Source of the DNA: Rubellimicrobium arenae
Lineage (GTDB): Bacteria; Pseudomonadota; Alphaproteobacteria; Rhodobacterales; Rhodobacteraceae
Assembly (NCBI RefSeq): GCF_017916275.1
Contig: NZ_JAFMST010000003.1
Coordinates: forward strand, 248,001-312,000
Length of the DNA: 64,000 nucleotides
Direction of reading: 5' to 3'
The stretch's first letter is position 1. Each line of letters starts with the position of its first letter. The notes beneath the pieces are model-generated. The model was not told the origin of the DNA. It did no database searches and worked only from the letters and a program-made list of their open reading frames with translations. Below, piece by piece: positions 55,612 through 63,530 of the stretch. Made by a program: the position numbers and the translations under genes.

Positions 55612-57195
55612 TCACGGAGCGGTGGCCGGGGCTTGGAGCCCCGCGGGAGCGCCCGGCTGCGGGGCGGGGGGCGAGATGTCCCCGGCGGGCTGGCCCAGGC
55701 CGCCCGGCTGGCCCAAGCCGCCCGGCTGGCCCAACCCGCCCGGCTGGCCGAGCCCGCCCGGTTGGCCGAGTCCGCCCGGTTGGCCGAGCCCTCCTGGTTG
55801 GCCCAGGCCGCCGCCGAGGCTCGGGGCGATGATCTGGACCGAGTTCGGGTCCACCTTCGGTCCGCGGTCGAGCATCCCCGTCACCAGCCCCGGCCAGAAG
55901 ATCACGATCGCCACCAGCAGGAGCTGGAGTCCGAGCCACGGGATCGCGCCGAGGTAGATCTGCTTGGTCGGCAACGACTTGGGCGCGATGGAGCGCAGGT
56001 AGAACAGCGCGAAGCCGAAAGGCGGGTGCATGAAGCTGGTCTGCAGGTTGATGCAGATGAGCACCCCGAACCAGATCAGGTCGATCCCCAGCGCCTCGGC
56101 CGCGGGGGCGAGGAGGGGGATGACGATGAACGCGATCTCGAAGAAGTCGAGGAAGAACGCCAGGAAGAAGATGAAGATGTTGACGAAGATCAGGAAGCCG
56201 ACCTGACCGCCGGGCAGGTGCGACAGCAGGTACTTGATCCACTCGCCCCCATCCATGCCCTGGAAGACGAGCGTGAAGATCGAGGACCCGATCAGGATGA
56301 AGACCACCATCGCGGTCAGCGTGGCCGTGGTTGTCATCGCCTCGCTGACCAGGGGCCAGCTGAGCCGCCGGTTCATGGCCGCGAGGACCATCGCGCCGAC
56401 GACGCCCAGGGCCCCGGCTTCGGTCGGGGTGGCGAGGCCCAGGAAGATGGTGCCCAGCACCAGGAAGATGAGCACCAGCGACGGCACGATGCCCCAGATC
56501 ACCCGCAGGATGAGGGCCAGGCTGGCCTCGCCCCGGACCTCGGGCGGGAGGGGCGGCATGGAGGCGGGGCGCAGGATCGACATGACGAGGATGAACGCCA
56601 TGAAGATCAGGACCTGCGCGATCGACGGTCCGAACGCGCCGAGGTACATGTCGCCCACGGGGCGGCCGAGCTGGTCCGCCAGCACGACAAGGACGAGGGA
56701 GGGCGGGATCACCTGCGTGATGGTGCCCGACGCCGCGATCACGCCGGTGGCCAGCCGTTCGCTGTAGCCGTAGCGCAGCATGATGGGCAGCGCGATCACG
56801 CCCATGGTGATGACCGAAGCGGCCACCGTCCCGGTGACGGCGCCCAGGATGGCCCCCACGACGATCACGGAATAGGCGAGGCCCCCGGGCACGCGCCCGA
56901 ACAGCTTGCCCATGCCTTCCAGCATGTCCTCGGCCAGGCCGCAGCGCTCCAGGATCGCGCCCATGAAGGTGAAGAACGGGATCGCCAGCAGAAGCGGGTT
57001 CGACAGGATGTTGGTTCCGGCGATCCGGTGCGGCATCGCCTGGAGGAACGCCCAGTCGAAGTGATCCGTCGCGATCCCGATCGCCCCGAAGAAAAGGCCG
57101 ACGGCACCCAGCGAGAAGGCCACGGGAAAGCCGTAGAGCATGAACACGACCATGCTCGCGAACATCAGGGGCGGCAGGGGGCCGTATTCGAACAT
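55612..57195 (-). CDS. dctM: TRAP transporter large permease subunit with a GLGQPG-repeat tail
   Basis: A 527-residue permease with about twelve membrane helices, the ion-driven transport subunit of the TRAP system. Seen are LFGRVPGGLAYSVIVVGAILGAVTGTVAASVITMGVIALPIML, IPPSLVLVVLADQLG and TSFMHPPFGFALFYLRS. After the last helix, about 65 residues form a tail with seven GLGQPG units and a Pro/Ala-rich end, which ordinary DctM proteins lack. The ATG at 57195 is 10 bp after dctQ. The 3' end meets the binding-protein gene's terminator. Confidence 0.93.
   Translation of the reverse strand: MFEYGPLPPLMFASMVVFMLYGFPVAFSLGAVGLFFGAIGIATDHFDWAFLQAMPHRIAGTNILSNPLLLAIPFFTFMGAILERCGLAEDMLEGMGKLFGRVPGGLAYSVIVVGAILGAVTGTVAASVITMGVIALPIMLRYGYSERLATGVIAASGTITQVIPPSLVLVVLADQLGRPVGDMYLGAFGPSIAQVLIFMAFILVMSILRPASMPPLPPEVRGEASLALILRVIWGIVPSLVLIFLVLGTIFLGLATPTEAGALGVVGAMVLAAMNRRLSWPLVSEAMTTTATLTAMVVFILIGSSIFTLVFQGMDGGEWIKYLLSHLPGGQVGFLIFVNIFIFFLAFFLDFFEIAFIVIPLLAPAAEALGIDLIWFGVLICINLQTSFMHPPFGFALFYLRSIAPKSLPTKQIYLGAIPWLGLQLLLVAIVIFWPGLVTGMLDRGPKVDPNSVQIIAPSLGGGLGQPGGLGQPGGLGQPGGLGQPGGLGQPGGLGQPGGLGQPAGDISPPAPQPGAPAGLQAPATAP
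55684..55809. repeat. Seven tandem 18-bp repeats inside dctM
   Basis: Seven direct repeats of an 18-bp unit encode GLGQPG (last unit GLGQPA). Unit sequences differ mostly at third codon positions, so the peptide is kept while the DNA drifts. Confidence 0.93.
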
Positions 57196-57205
57196 CGCTG
57201 CGCCC

Positions 57206-57745
57206 TTACTGGTCTGGCTTGTGGTAGGAGGTGTCGATGGCGATGGCGCCGCGAAGCGCCGCGATCCGCTTGATGAGCTCGGACAGGCCCTGGAGCGCGA
57301 GGAGTCCGAAGCCCAGGGGCAGCAGCATCCGCAGCGGCCAGAGCGGAAGACCCCCGGCGCTGGCCGAACCTTCGCGGGTGACGACCGAGCGCCATGCGAT
57401 GGGCCAGCTGAGCCAGGCCATGACGAGCATGAAGGGCAGCAGGAACAGCAGGATCCCCACGATGTCGACCCAAAGCCTGCGGCGTGCCGAAAGGTTCGAG
57501 TAGATGAGGTCCACCCGGACATGCTCGTTGCGGCGCAGCGTCTCGGAGGCTCCGAGGAGCACGAGCCCGGCGAACAGGTAGGACTGGATCTCGAGCCAGG
57601 CGTTGGAACTGATGCTGAGCAGGTAGCGCACGGTGGCGTTCCCGGCGCTGATCAGCGCCGCGGCCAGGACAAGAAACGCCGACAGCCGGCCCAGAAAGAT
57701 GTTCAGCCTGTCGATCCCGCGCGACAAGCCCAGCAACCACTCCAT
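57206..57745 (-). CDS. dctQ: TRAP transporter small permease subunit
   Basis: A 179-residue membrane protein with four helices, the small subunit of the TRAP transporter. It shows LSAFLVLAAALISAGNATVRYLLSISSNAWLEIQSYLFAGLVLLGASETLRRNEHVRVDLI, the family core. It is followed 10 bp later by dctM. A candidate promoter lies 50 bp upstream. Its length is typical of the TakQ type. Confidence 0.93.
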   Translation of the reverse strand: MEWLLGLSRGIDRLNIFLGRLSAFLVLAAALISAGNATVRYLLSISSNAWLEIQSYLFAGLVLLGASETLRRNEHVRVDLIYSNLSARRRLWVDIVGILLFLLPFMLVMAWLSWPIAWRSVVTREGSASAGGLPLWPLRMLLPLGFGLLALQGLSELIKRIAALRGAIAIDTSYHKPDQ

Positions 57746-57794
57746 CGACCCCTCCCCGTGGGGCGCGGCCTTTCCGGCCCGCTTGGTTCCCGGA

Positions 57795-57821
57795 GTCTTA
57801 CAAACGGGAGGGGTCCGTCAA
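57795..57821 (-). promoter_or_regulatory. Possible promoter of dctQM
   Basis: On the minus strand TTGACG, 15 bp, TAAGAC, 50 bp before dctQ. The spacer is shorter than ideal. Confidence 0.42.
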
Positions 57822-57861
57822 CCGATTCAGCGGTTTGTGCCGTAGGGTCACGGCGGGAGGA

Positions 57862-58242
57862 TCACGGCGGGCCCAGGAGGTCCCAACGGTTGCCCCAGGG
57901 ATCACGCCAGACCGCGACAACGCCATAGGATTCGCGGCGTGGCGGCTCCTCGAAGACCGCCCCGGCCCGTTCCAGCAGGGCATGGGTGCCTTCGAAGTCG
58001 TCGGTGGACAGGAAGAAGCCGACCCGGCCCCCGGCCTGATGCCCCAGCGCGGCGATCTGCTCCGCCTCGGTCGCCCGGGCGAGCAGGAGCGGGCTGCCCC
58101 CGGCGGGAGGTTCCACAAGGATCCACCGCTTGCCGCTGCCGTGGTCCTGGTCGGACACCAGCCGCCATCCCAGCCCCTGCACGAAGAAGGCGGTGGCCTG
58201 GTCGTAGTCGGGAACCAGGAAGGTGACGGCGCTGAGCTTCAC
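57862..58242 (-). CDS. VOC (glyoxalase/dioxygenase superfamily) protein
   Basis: A 126-residue VOC-fold protein. It has two beta-alpha-beta-beta-beta modules: VKLSAVTFLVPDYDQATAFFVQGLGWRLVSDQ and VGFFLSTDDFEGTHALLERAGAVFEEPPRRESYGVVAVWRDPWGNRWDLLGPP. The end resembles metal-binding VOC proteins that handle small metabolites or confer resistance, but the substrate is unknown. Translation starts at GTG 58242, one base after the stop of bpt, so the two are coupled. No terminator was seen. Confidence 0.82.
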   Translation of the reverse strand: MKLSAVTFLVPDYDQATAFFVQGLGWRLVSDQDHGSGKRWILVEPPAGGSPLLLARATEAEQIAALGHQAGGRVGFFLSTDDFEGTHALLERAGAVFEEPPRRESYGVVAVWRDPWGNRWDLLGPP

Positions 58243-58243
58243 G

Positions 58244-59062
58244 TCAGCCTTTGGTCGGCCGGGCGTCGGGCAGATGGATCCGTGCCACCTGTTCGGCGAT
58301 CGGGTCGACCGACAGGGGATGGGTTTCCACGGAATAGCTCGACGGGTCGCCGATCGGCTGCCACTGCCCGCGCTTGTAGACCTCGAGGGCGCCGAAGCGG
58401 GACTTGTAGCCCATCTTGTCGCTGCCCGGGACCCAGTAGCCCAGATACACATAAGGGAGCGACAGCTCCCGCGCGATCCGGACATGGTCGAGGATCACAT
58501 AGGTGCCGAGCGAGTCCTTCTCGCGCTCCGGGTCGAAGAACGAGTAGACCATGCTGAGCCCGTCATCGAGCAGGTCCGTCAGGCAGACGCCCCGGAGGTC
58601 GCCGTCCGGCGCCGTGTATTCGATGAGCCGCGAGCGGACGGGCGTTTCCTCGACCATGGCCGCGAACTCGAAGATATCCATGTCGGCCATGCCGCCTTCG
58701 GCGTGGCGGCCGTCGAGGTAGCGGCGGAACAGCGCGAATTGTTCCTCGGTCGCCCAGGGCGAGGAGGCGCGGCGGCGCAGGGCGGCGTTGCGCTTCATGA
58801 CCCGCGCCTGGCTGCGCGACGGCTCGAAGTCGGCGACGCGGATGCGAGCCGAATAGCAGGCCTGGCAATCGGCGCAGGACGGCCGGTACAGCACGTTCTG
58901 GCTGCGGCGGAAGCCCTGGCGCGACAGCGCGTCGTTCAGCTTCTCGGCCTGGTCGCCCTGAAGGGCGGTAAAGAGCTTCCGCTCCATCCGCCCGGGCAGA
59001 TAGGGGCACGGCTGGGGGGCCGTCACATAGAACTGCGGCGCAAGGGGAAGCGTGTGGCGCAT
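58244..59062 (-). CDS. bpt: Aspartate/glutamate leucyltransferase (arginyl-transferase family)
   Basis: A 272-residue aminoacyl-tRNA-protein transferase of the N-degron pathway. Bacterial Bpt adds Leu to proteins with N-terminal Asp or Glu, marking them for ClpS/ClpAP. The Cys-rich N-terminal block [16 protein letters not shown]...[25 protein letters not shown] and the [32 protein letters not shown] block are clear. The ClpS/ClpA genes are not in this window. It is followed directly by the VOC gene. Confidence 0.93.
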   Translation of the reverse strand: MRHTLPLAPQFYVTAPQPCPYLPGRMERKLFTALQGDQAEKLNDALSRQGFRRSQNVLYRPSCADCQACYSARIRVADFEPSRSQARVMKRNAALRRRASSPWATEEQFALFRRYLDGRHAEGGMADMDIFEFAAMVEETPVRSRLIEYTAPDGDLRGVCLTDLLDDGLSMVYSFFDPEREKDSLGTYVILDHVRIARELSLPYVYLGYWVPGSDKMGYKSRFGALEVYKRGQWQPIGDPSSYSVETHPLSVDPIAEQVARIHLPDARPTKG

Positions 59063-59155
59063 CGGTCCGGCGATGGAAACTGGGCGGGTGCCCGACTGAG
59101 GTTAGCGTGAGCCCCGGGGGTCGCCAAGGGTGAGAGGCAGCCTTTTCTCTCTGTC

Positions 59156-59614
59156 TCAGGCGGGGCGGTTGATCGCCGCCGTCCCGAGCAGGAGGTCCGT
59201 GAGTCCCTGTCCGCGCCCCAGCCCGATCATCAGCGCGATCGAGATGAGCTGCAGCGGGAAGGCGGCGACCGAAACCGAGTAGCCCAGCACGTGCAGGAAG
59301 GCCGTGAACGGGTCGAGCCGCTGGCCGTTCCGGTCGCGCAGGGTGATCGCCATGAGGCGCATCCCCCAGGTCCCCGAGCCGCCCGCCAGCGTGGCCCAGC
59401 GGTAGAGGAATCCGACGATGAGCCAGAGCACCGGCCACCAGAACAGCGCCGTGAAGGCGGTGAAGGGCAGGGCCAGGAGGCAGAAGAAGAAGGTGACGGC
59501 CGCGTCGACGATCCAGGCCAGCCCGCGCTTGGTCGTCACGCCCGCGTAGAACTCGGGCTCGCGCGCGGGGTCGGGAAGGCCGTGGAGCGTGGCGGGCGAA
59601 GCGGTGGCGAACAT
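59156..59614 (-). CDS. RDD family membrane protein
   Basis: A 152-residue protein with three or four hydrophobic segments and the RDD pattern KRGLAWIVDAAVTFFFCLLALPF, then GGSGTWGMRLMAITLRDRNGQRLD. RDD proteins are small membrane proteins of mostly unknown role; some act in ion transport. The start at 59614 has no strong ribosome site. It sits between bpt and the DUF2852 gene on the same strand. Confidence 0.85.
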   Translation of the reverse strand: MFATASPATLHGLPDPAREPEFYAGVTTKRGLAWIVDAAVTFFFCLLALPFTAFTALFWWPVLWLIVGFLYRWATLAGGSGTWGMRLMAITLRDRNGQRLDPFTAFLHVLGYSVSVAAFPLQLISIALMIGLGRGQGLTDLLLGTAAINRPA

Positions 59615-59738
59615 GGTTGATCCTGTCGGAACTGGGGGCGCGGCGCCTGGAAAGGGCGGTGCCGCCGGGGTGATGTGGGAACCGCCCGCCGTTGGCGCAA
59701 GCGGAGGGCGGCCCCGGGGGGCCGCCGTTCGGACCGGA

Positions 59739-60227
59739 TCAGGCCGCGTCCTGTCCCTGGTCGTCGCCGTTGCCATTCCGGGCGCGGCGCGCGCGGTCTT
59801 CCATGAACTGGTCGAACTCGGCCTTGTCGCGGGCTTCGCGGAGACGGGCGAGGAACTCCTCGAAGGCCCGCTGCTCGTCCTCGAGACGGCGGAGCGTCTC
59901 GGCCTTGTAGGCGTCGAAGGCGGCGTTGCCCGAGGGCCGCATGGCCGTGCGGGCGTTGCGCCATTGGTCCATCTTCTCGCGGCGGGAGCCGCACATCATG
60001 GACCGGCCGAAGCCATCGTGGCGGTGCTTGGAAAACATGCGCTTGCTCCAGATCATGTAGGCGAGGATGGCGAGGCCCACGGGCCAGAACAGGACGAAGC
60101 CGACGATCATCGCGGCGATCCAGGCGCCCTTGCCACGATCGTCCAGCCAATCCTCGGCCTTGCCGAGCCAGCTGCGGGCAGAGGGCCCCCGGGTAGGGGA
60201 CGGGTAGGACAGGTCAGGCGAGCTCAT
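59739..60227 (-). CDS. DUF2852 family membrane protein
   Basis: A 162-residue protein with one or two hydrophobic segments near residues 35-58 (GAWIAAMIVGFVLFWPVGLAILAYMIW). A charged, helical C-terminal half follows, rich in Glu, Arg and Ala (AFDAYKAETLRRLEDEQRAFEEFLARLREARDKAEFDQFM). This is the DUF2852 pattern, common in alphaproteobacteria and of unknown function. AAGGAGG is correctly placed. Two TGTGAA-N5-TTCACA palindromes lie 23 and 82 bp upstream of its start, so it is probably under specific control. Confidence 0.88.
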   Translation of the reverse strand: MSSPDLSYPSPTRGPSARSWLGKAEDWLDDRGKGAWIAAMIVGFVLFWPVGLAILAYMIWSKRMFSKHRHDGFGRSMMCGSRREKMDQWRNARTAMRPSGNAAFDAYKAETLRRLEDEQRAFEEFLARLREARDKAEFDQFMEDRARRARNGNGDDQGQDAA

Positions 60228-60249
60228 CGGTGGGCCTCCTTGGAGGGTT

Positions 60250-60270
60250 CATGTGAACATCATTCACATG
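60250..60270. promoter_or_regulatory. Palindromic operator 1 (CATGTGAA-N5-TTCACATG)
   Basis: An inverted repeat with perfect 8-base arms lies 23 bp upstream of the DUF2852 start. Its core is TGTGAA-N5-TTCACA. It is not a standard CRP site because the TGTGA/TCACA spacing is 7, not 6. Confidence 0.72.
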
Positions 60271-60308
60271 CGGCAAGATGGGGCGTCGGCGGCGGCGCAT
60301 CAAGCCTC

Positions 60309-60329
60309 GATGTGAAGGATTTTCACATC
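60309..60329. promoter_or_regulatory. Palindromic operator 2 (GATGTGAA-N5-TTCACATC)
   Basis: A second inverted repeat with the same TGTGAA-N5-TTCACA core lies 59 bp from the first (centre to centre), between DUF2852 and glnE. Confidence 0.72.
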
Positions 60330-60422
60330 TCGCCGCCGTGAGCGAGAAGTCGCTGATGCTGGGGTCTCAGGCGCTAGGGGGCCGATCATCGGGCGGCGTT
60401 GACCCTGACCGGTGCACTGCCC

Positions 60423-63215
60423 ATGGTGGCGGACATGCCCGACCCGCTCCGCGCCCGACTGACCAAGCTGCCCCAGCCCTTCGACGTGGCGCGGGGGGAC
60501 GAGGTGGCCGCGCGGCACGCCGCTCTCGATCGCGACCTGGGCGGCCTGATCCGGGGCATCGCCGGATCGAGCCCGTTCCTGGCCGAGCTCCTGCTGCGCG
60601 AGGCCGACTGGATCGGGCCCGCGCTGGACGACCCGGAGGCGGCGCTCGAGGATGTGCTGCGGGCCGTGCCGGACGGCCCGGCGGAGCGTCTCGGCCCGGC
60701 GCTGCGGCAGGCCAAGCGGCGGGTGGCGCTGCTGGCCGGGGTGATGGACCTGGGCGGGGCTTGGCCCTTGGAGGCAGTGACCGGTGCGCTGACCCGGCTG
60801 GCCGACATGGCCGTGGACCGGTCGATCCGCGCGCTGGTGGCCGAGGGAATCGCAAGGGGGCGGCTCGCCGGGCTGGGTCCCTCGGATGCGGGAAGCGCGG
60901 GGGGCATGGTCGCGCTCGCCATGGGCAAGATGGGCGCCTTCGAGCTCAACTATTCGAGCGACATCGACCTGGTCTGCCTGTTCGACGAAACCCGCGTCTC
61001 GCGCGAGGATTACCCGGCGCTCCGTTCGGGGCTGGTCAAGGTCACGCGTGCGATGACCGCCCTCTTGCAGGACCGCACCGACGGCTACGTGTTCCGCGTG
61101 GACCTGCGGCTTCGGCCGGACGCGGCGGTCACGCCCGTCTGCATGTCGATGGCCGGGGCCGAGGCCTACTACGAGAGCCTGGGCCGCACCTGGGAGCGGG
61201 CCGCCTACATCAAGGCGCGGCCCTGCGGGGGCGACCTCGAGGCCGGCGCGCGGTTCCTCGACACGCTCCGGCCCTTTGTCTGGCGCAAGCACCTGGACTT
61301 CGCGGCGATCCAGGACGCCCACGACATGCGGCTCAGGATCCGCGACCACAAGGGGCTGGGCGGGCCTCTCCAGATGGACGGGCACAACCTCAAGCTCGGG
61401 CGGGGCGGCATCCGCGAGATCGAGTTCTTCACCCAGACGCGACAGCTGATCGCCGGGGGGCGCGATCCCTCCTTGCGGGTCCGTGGCACCGTCGAGGGTC
61501 TGGGCCGCCTGGCGCAGGCGGGCTGGGTTCCAACCGAGGTGACGGCGACCCTGACAGCCCATTACCGCCGCCTTCGGGAGGTGGAGCATCGCGTCCAGAT
61601 GATCGCCGACCAGCAGACGCATGCCCTTCCGTCGGGCGCGGAAGGGTGGGCGCGGCTTGCGGCGCTGATGGGCGAGGACCTGGACGCGCTTCAGCGCGAC
61701 CTGACCCTCCGGATGGAAGAGGTCCACGAACTCACCGAGGATTTCTTCGCCCCCGGACCGGCGCCGCGCGTGGCCAACGACGGATTCGGGGCCGACGTCA
61801 CGGCGCGCTGGCCGACCTACCCGGCGCTCCGGTCCCAGCGCGCCGTCGAGATCTTCAACCGCCTCCGTCCCGAGATCCTGCGCCGCCTGCGCGAGGCGGC
61901 GCGGCCCGACGAGGCGTTGTCGAGCTTCGATCACTTCCTTGCGGGGCTGCCGGCCGGCGTCCAGCTCTTCTCGCTCTTCGAGGCGAATCCCGACCTGCTC
62001 CGCCTGCTCGCCGAGATCGCGGCGACCTCCCCGGCCCTGGCGCGCTACCTCGGGCGCAACGCGGGCGTCCTGGATGCCGTGATCGCCGGCCGCTTCTTCG
62101 CGCCTTGGCCGGGACGGGACGGCCTGGAGGCCACGCTGGAGCGGGCCATGGCCGAGGCGCGGGACTACGAAGCGCAGCTGAACGCGGCGCGGCGCTGGAT
62201 GAAGGACTGGTGGTTCCGCATCGGCGTCCACCACCTGCAGGGCGTCATCGGCGCGGATGAGGCCGGAGCGCAGTACGCCGACCTCGCCGACGCCGTGCTG
62301 CGGCGCATGTTCCCCAGGGTGCAGGAGGAGTTCGCCCGCAGGCATGGCACCGGACCCGGCTGGGGGGCGGTCGTGCTCGGGATGGGATCGCTCGGGGTCG
62401 GGCGGCTCTCGGCCTCCTCGGACCTGGACCTCATCGTCATCTACGACGCGGGCGGGGCCGAGGCGTCGGACGGCGCGCGCGCCCTCGCGCCACGGACCTA
62501 CTTTGCCCGGCTCACCCAGGCGCTCGTGACGGCGCTCTCGGCCCCCATGGCGGAGGGGCGCCTTTACGAGGTGGACATGCGGCTGCGCCCCTCCGGACGG
62601 CAGGGGCCGGTGGCGACCTCCTGGGCTTCGTTCCAGAGCTATCAGCGCGACGAGGCCTGGACCTGGGAGCATCTGGCCCTGACCCGCGCCCGGGTGGTGG
62701 CCGGGGCGGGGGATGGCGCGGCGGCCCTGGCCCAAGGGGTGGAGGCCTTCCGCGAGACCCTGATCGCGGGCCGCAGGGGCGACGCGCGCATCCTCCCCGA
62801 CGTGGCGGAGATGCGGGCCCGGCTCGCGGCCGCCAAGGCGGGCGATGGCGCCTGGGATCCCAAATCCGGCCCGGGGCGGCTTCGGGACATCGAACTGTTC
62901 GCCCAAGGGCTCGCGCTCCGGGCCGGATCGCCGGCGCGCGGCACCGCCGACCAGCTGGAGGCCGGCGCGACCGGGGGTCTTGTGTCTGCAGAGGACGCGG
63001 CCACCCTGGCGCGCGCCGCGGACCTGCTCTGGCGCGTGCAGGCGGCGGCGCGGCTCCTGACCGAAGGCGCTCTCGATCCCGAGCGGGTGGGCGAGGGCGG
63101 ACGCCGTTTCCTCTTGCGGGAAACGGGCGAGGGCAGCATCCCGACGCTGGACGACCGCTTGTCCGCCGAGGCGGCAAGGGCGGCGACCGTGATCGGCAGG
63201 GCTTTGGAAGGATGA
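60423..63215 (+). CDS. glnE: Bifunctional glutamine synthetase adenylyltransferase/deadenylase
   Basis: A 930-residue enzyme with two nucleotidyltransferase domains. One removes AMP from glutamine synthetase and the other adds it, under PII control. The first motif MGKMGAFELNYSSDIDLV is near residue 175. The second, MGSLGVGRLSASSDLDLIVIYD, is near 660. Its target Tyr in GlnA and the PII protein GlnB are both encoded earlier in this window. The exact start is uncertain: ATG 60423, ATG 60435 or TTG 60399, none with a clear ribosome site. The next gene starts 1 bp after its stop. Confidence 0.95.
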   Translation: MVADMPDPLRARLTKLPQPFDVARGDEVAARHAALDRDLGGLIRGIAGSSPFLAELLLREADWIGPALDDPEAALEDVLRAVPDGPAERLGPALRQAKRRVALLAGVMDLGGAWPLEAVTGALTRLADMAVDRSIRALVAEGIARGRLAGLGPSDAGSAGGMVALAMGKMGAFELNYSSDIDLVCLFDETRVSREDYPALRSGLVKVTRAMTALLQDRTDGYVFRVDLRLRPDAAVTPVCMSMAGAEAYYESLGRTWERAAYIKARPCGGDLEAGARFLDTLRPFVWRKHLDFAAIQDAHDMRLRIRDHKGLGGPLQMDGHNLKLGRGGIREIEFFTQTRQLIAGGRDPSLRVRGTVEGLGRLAQAGWVPTEVTATLTAHYRRLREVEHRVQMIADQQTHALPSGAEGWARLAALMGEDLDALQRDLTLRMEEVHELTEDFFAPGPAPRVANDGFGADVTARWPTYPALRSQRAVEIFNRLRPEILRRLREAARPDEALSSFDHFLAGLPAGVQLFSLFEANPDLLRLLAEIAATSPALARYLGRNAGVLDAVIAGRFFAPWPGRDGLEATLERAMAEARDYEAQLNAARRWMKDWWFRIGVHHLQGVIGADEAGAQYADLADAVLRRMFPRVQEEFARRHGTGPGWGAVVLGMGSLGVGRLSASSDLDLIVIYDAGGAEASDGARALAPRTYFARLTQALVTALSAPMAEGRLYEVDMRLRPSGRQGPVATSWASFQSYQRDEAWTWEHLALTRARVVAGAGDGAAALAQGVEAFRETLIAGRRGDARILPDVAEMRARLAAAKAGDGAWDPKSGPGRLRDIELFAQGLALRAGSPARGTADQLEAGATGGLVSAEDAATLARAADLLWRVQAAARLLTEGALDPERVGEGGRRFLLRETGEGSIPTLDDRLSAEAARAATVIGRALEG

Positions 63216-63216
63216 C

Positions 63217-63480
63217 ATGACCGACAGGGATCCCCATGATCCGAAGGGCCTGGTGCGGGAAGCCTACGCGATTCCCGGCATCACCCCGTCGGAGTGCCGG
63301 TCGATCTTTCTGGACTGGGCGCTGTCGCTTCCGGACGGGGCCGATCCGATCCCGTCGGTCCAGGCGCTTATCGACCGGTATGGCGCCGAGCATCCGATGA
63401 CGGAGGTGCTCCGGGCGGCCCTGCATCCGCCGGGCGGTCCGCGGCGTCGGGGCGGGCGTGCCGGTCGCCTGACCCGTTAA
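63217..63480 (+). CDS. Small unknown protein coupled to glnE (87 aa)
   Basis: An 87-residue soluble protein: an N-terminal half with [31 protein letters not shown], and a basic Gly/Arg-rich C-terminus. I do not recognise a named family. It starts one base after the glnE stop, so translation is coupled and it may be part of the GS control system or merely share the transcript. It ends 50 bp before prfA. A small gene at this place may be common in Rhodobacterales, but I cannot verify that. Confidence 0.7.
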   Translation: MTDRDPHDPKGLVREAYAIPGITPSECRSIFLDWALSLPDGADPIPSVQALIDRYGAEHPMTEVLRAALHPPGGPRRRGGRAGRLTR

Positions 63481-63530
63481 GGCCGCCGGGCGCCCTTGAC
63501 CGGACGGTCGCAAGAGGCGAAAGCCCCCGC

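Noticed and set aside
55684-55809. CRISPR-like repeat array
   Set aside because: The 18-bp repeats are contiguous, have no spacers and are in frame within dctM.
60250-60329. CRP/FNR binding sites
   Set aside because: The TGTGA/TCACA half-sites are 7 bp apart, not 6, and FNR needs TTGAT-N4-ATCAA.
60300-63218. A 972-codon open frame on the strand opposite glnE
   Set aside because: It is fully antisense to a gene with clear motifs. High GC removes stop codons in that frame, and its composition is rich in Arg, Gly and Pro with no recognisable domain.
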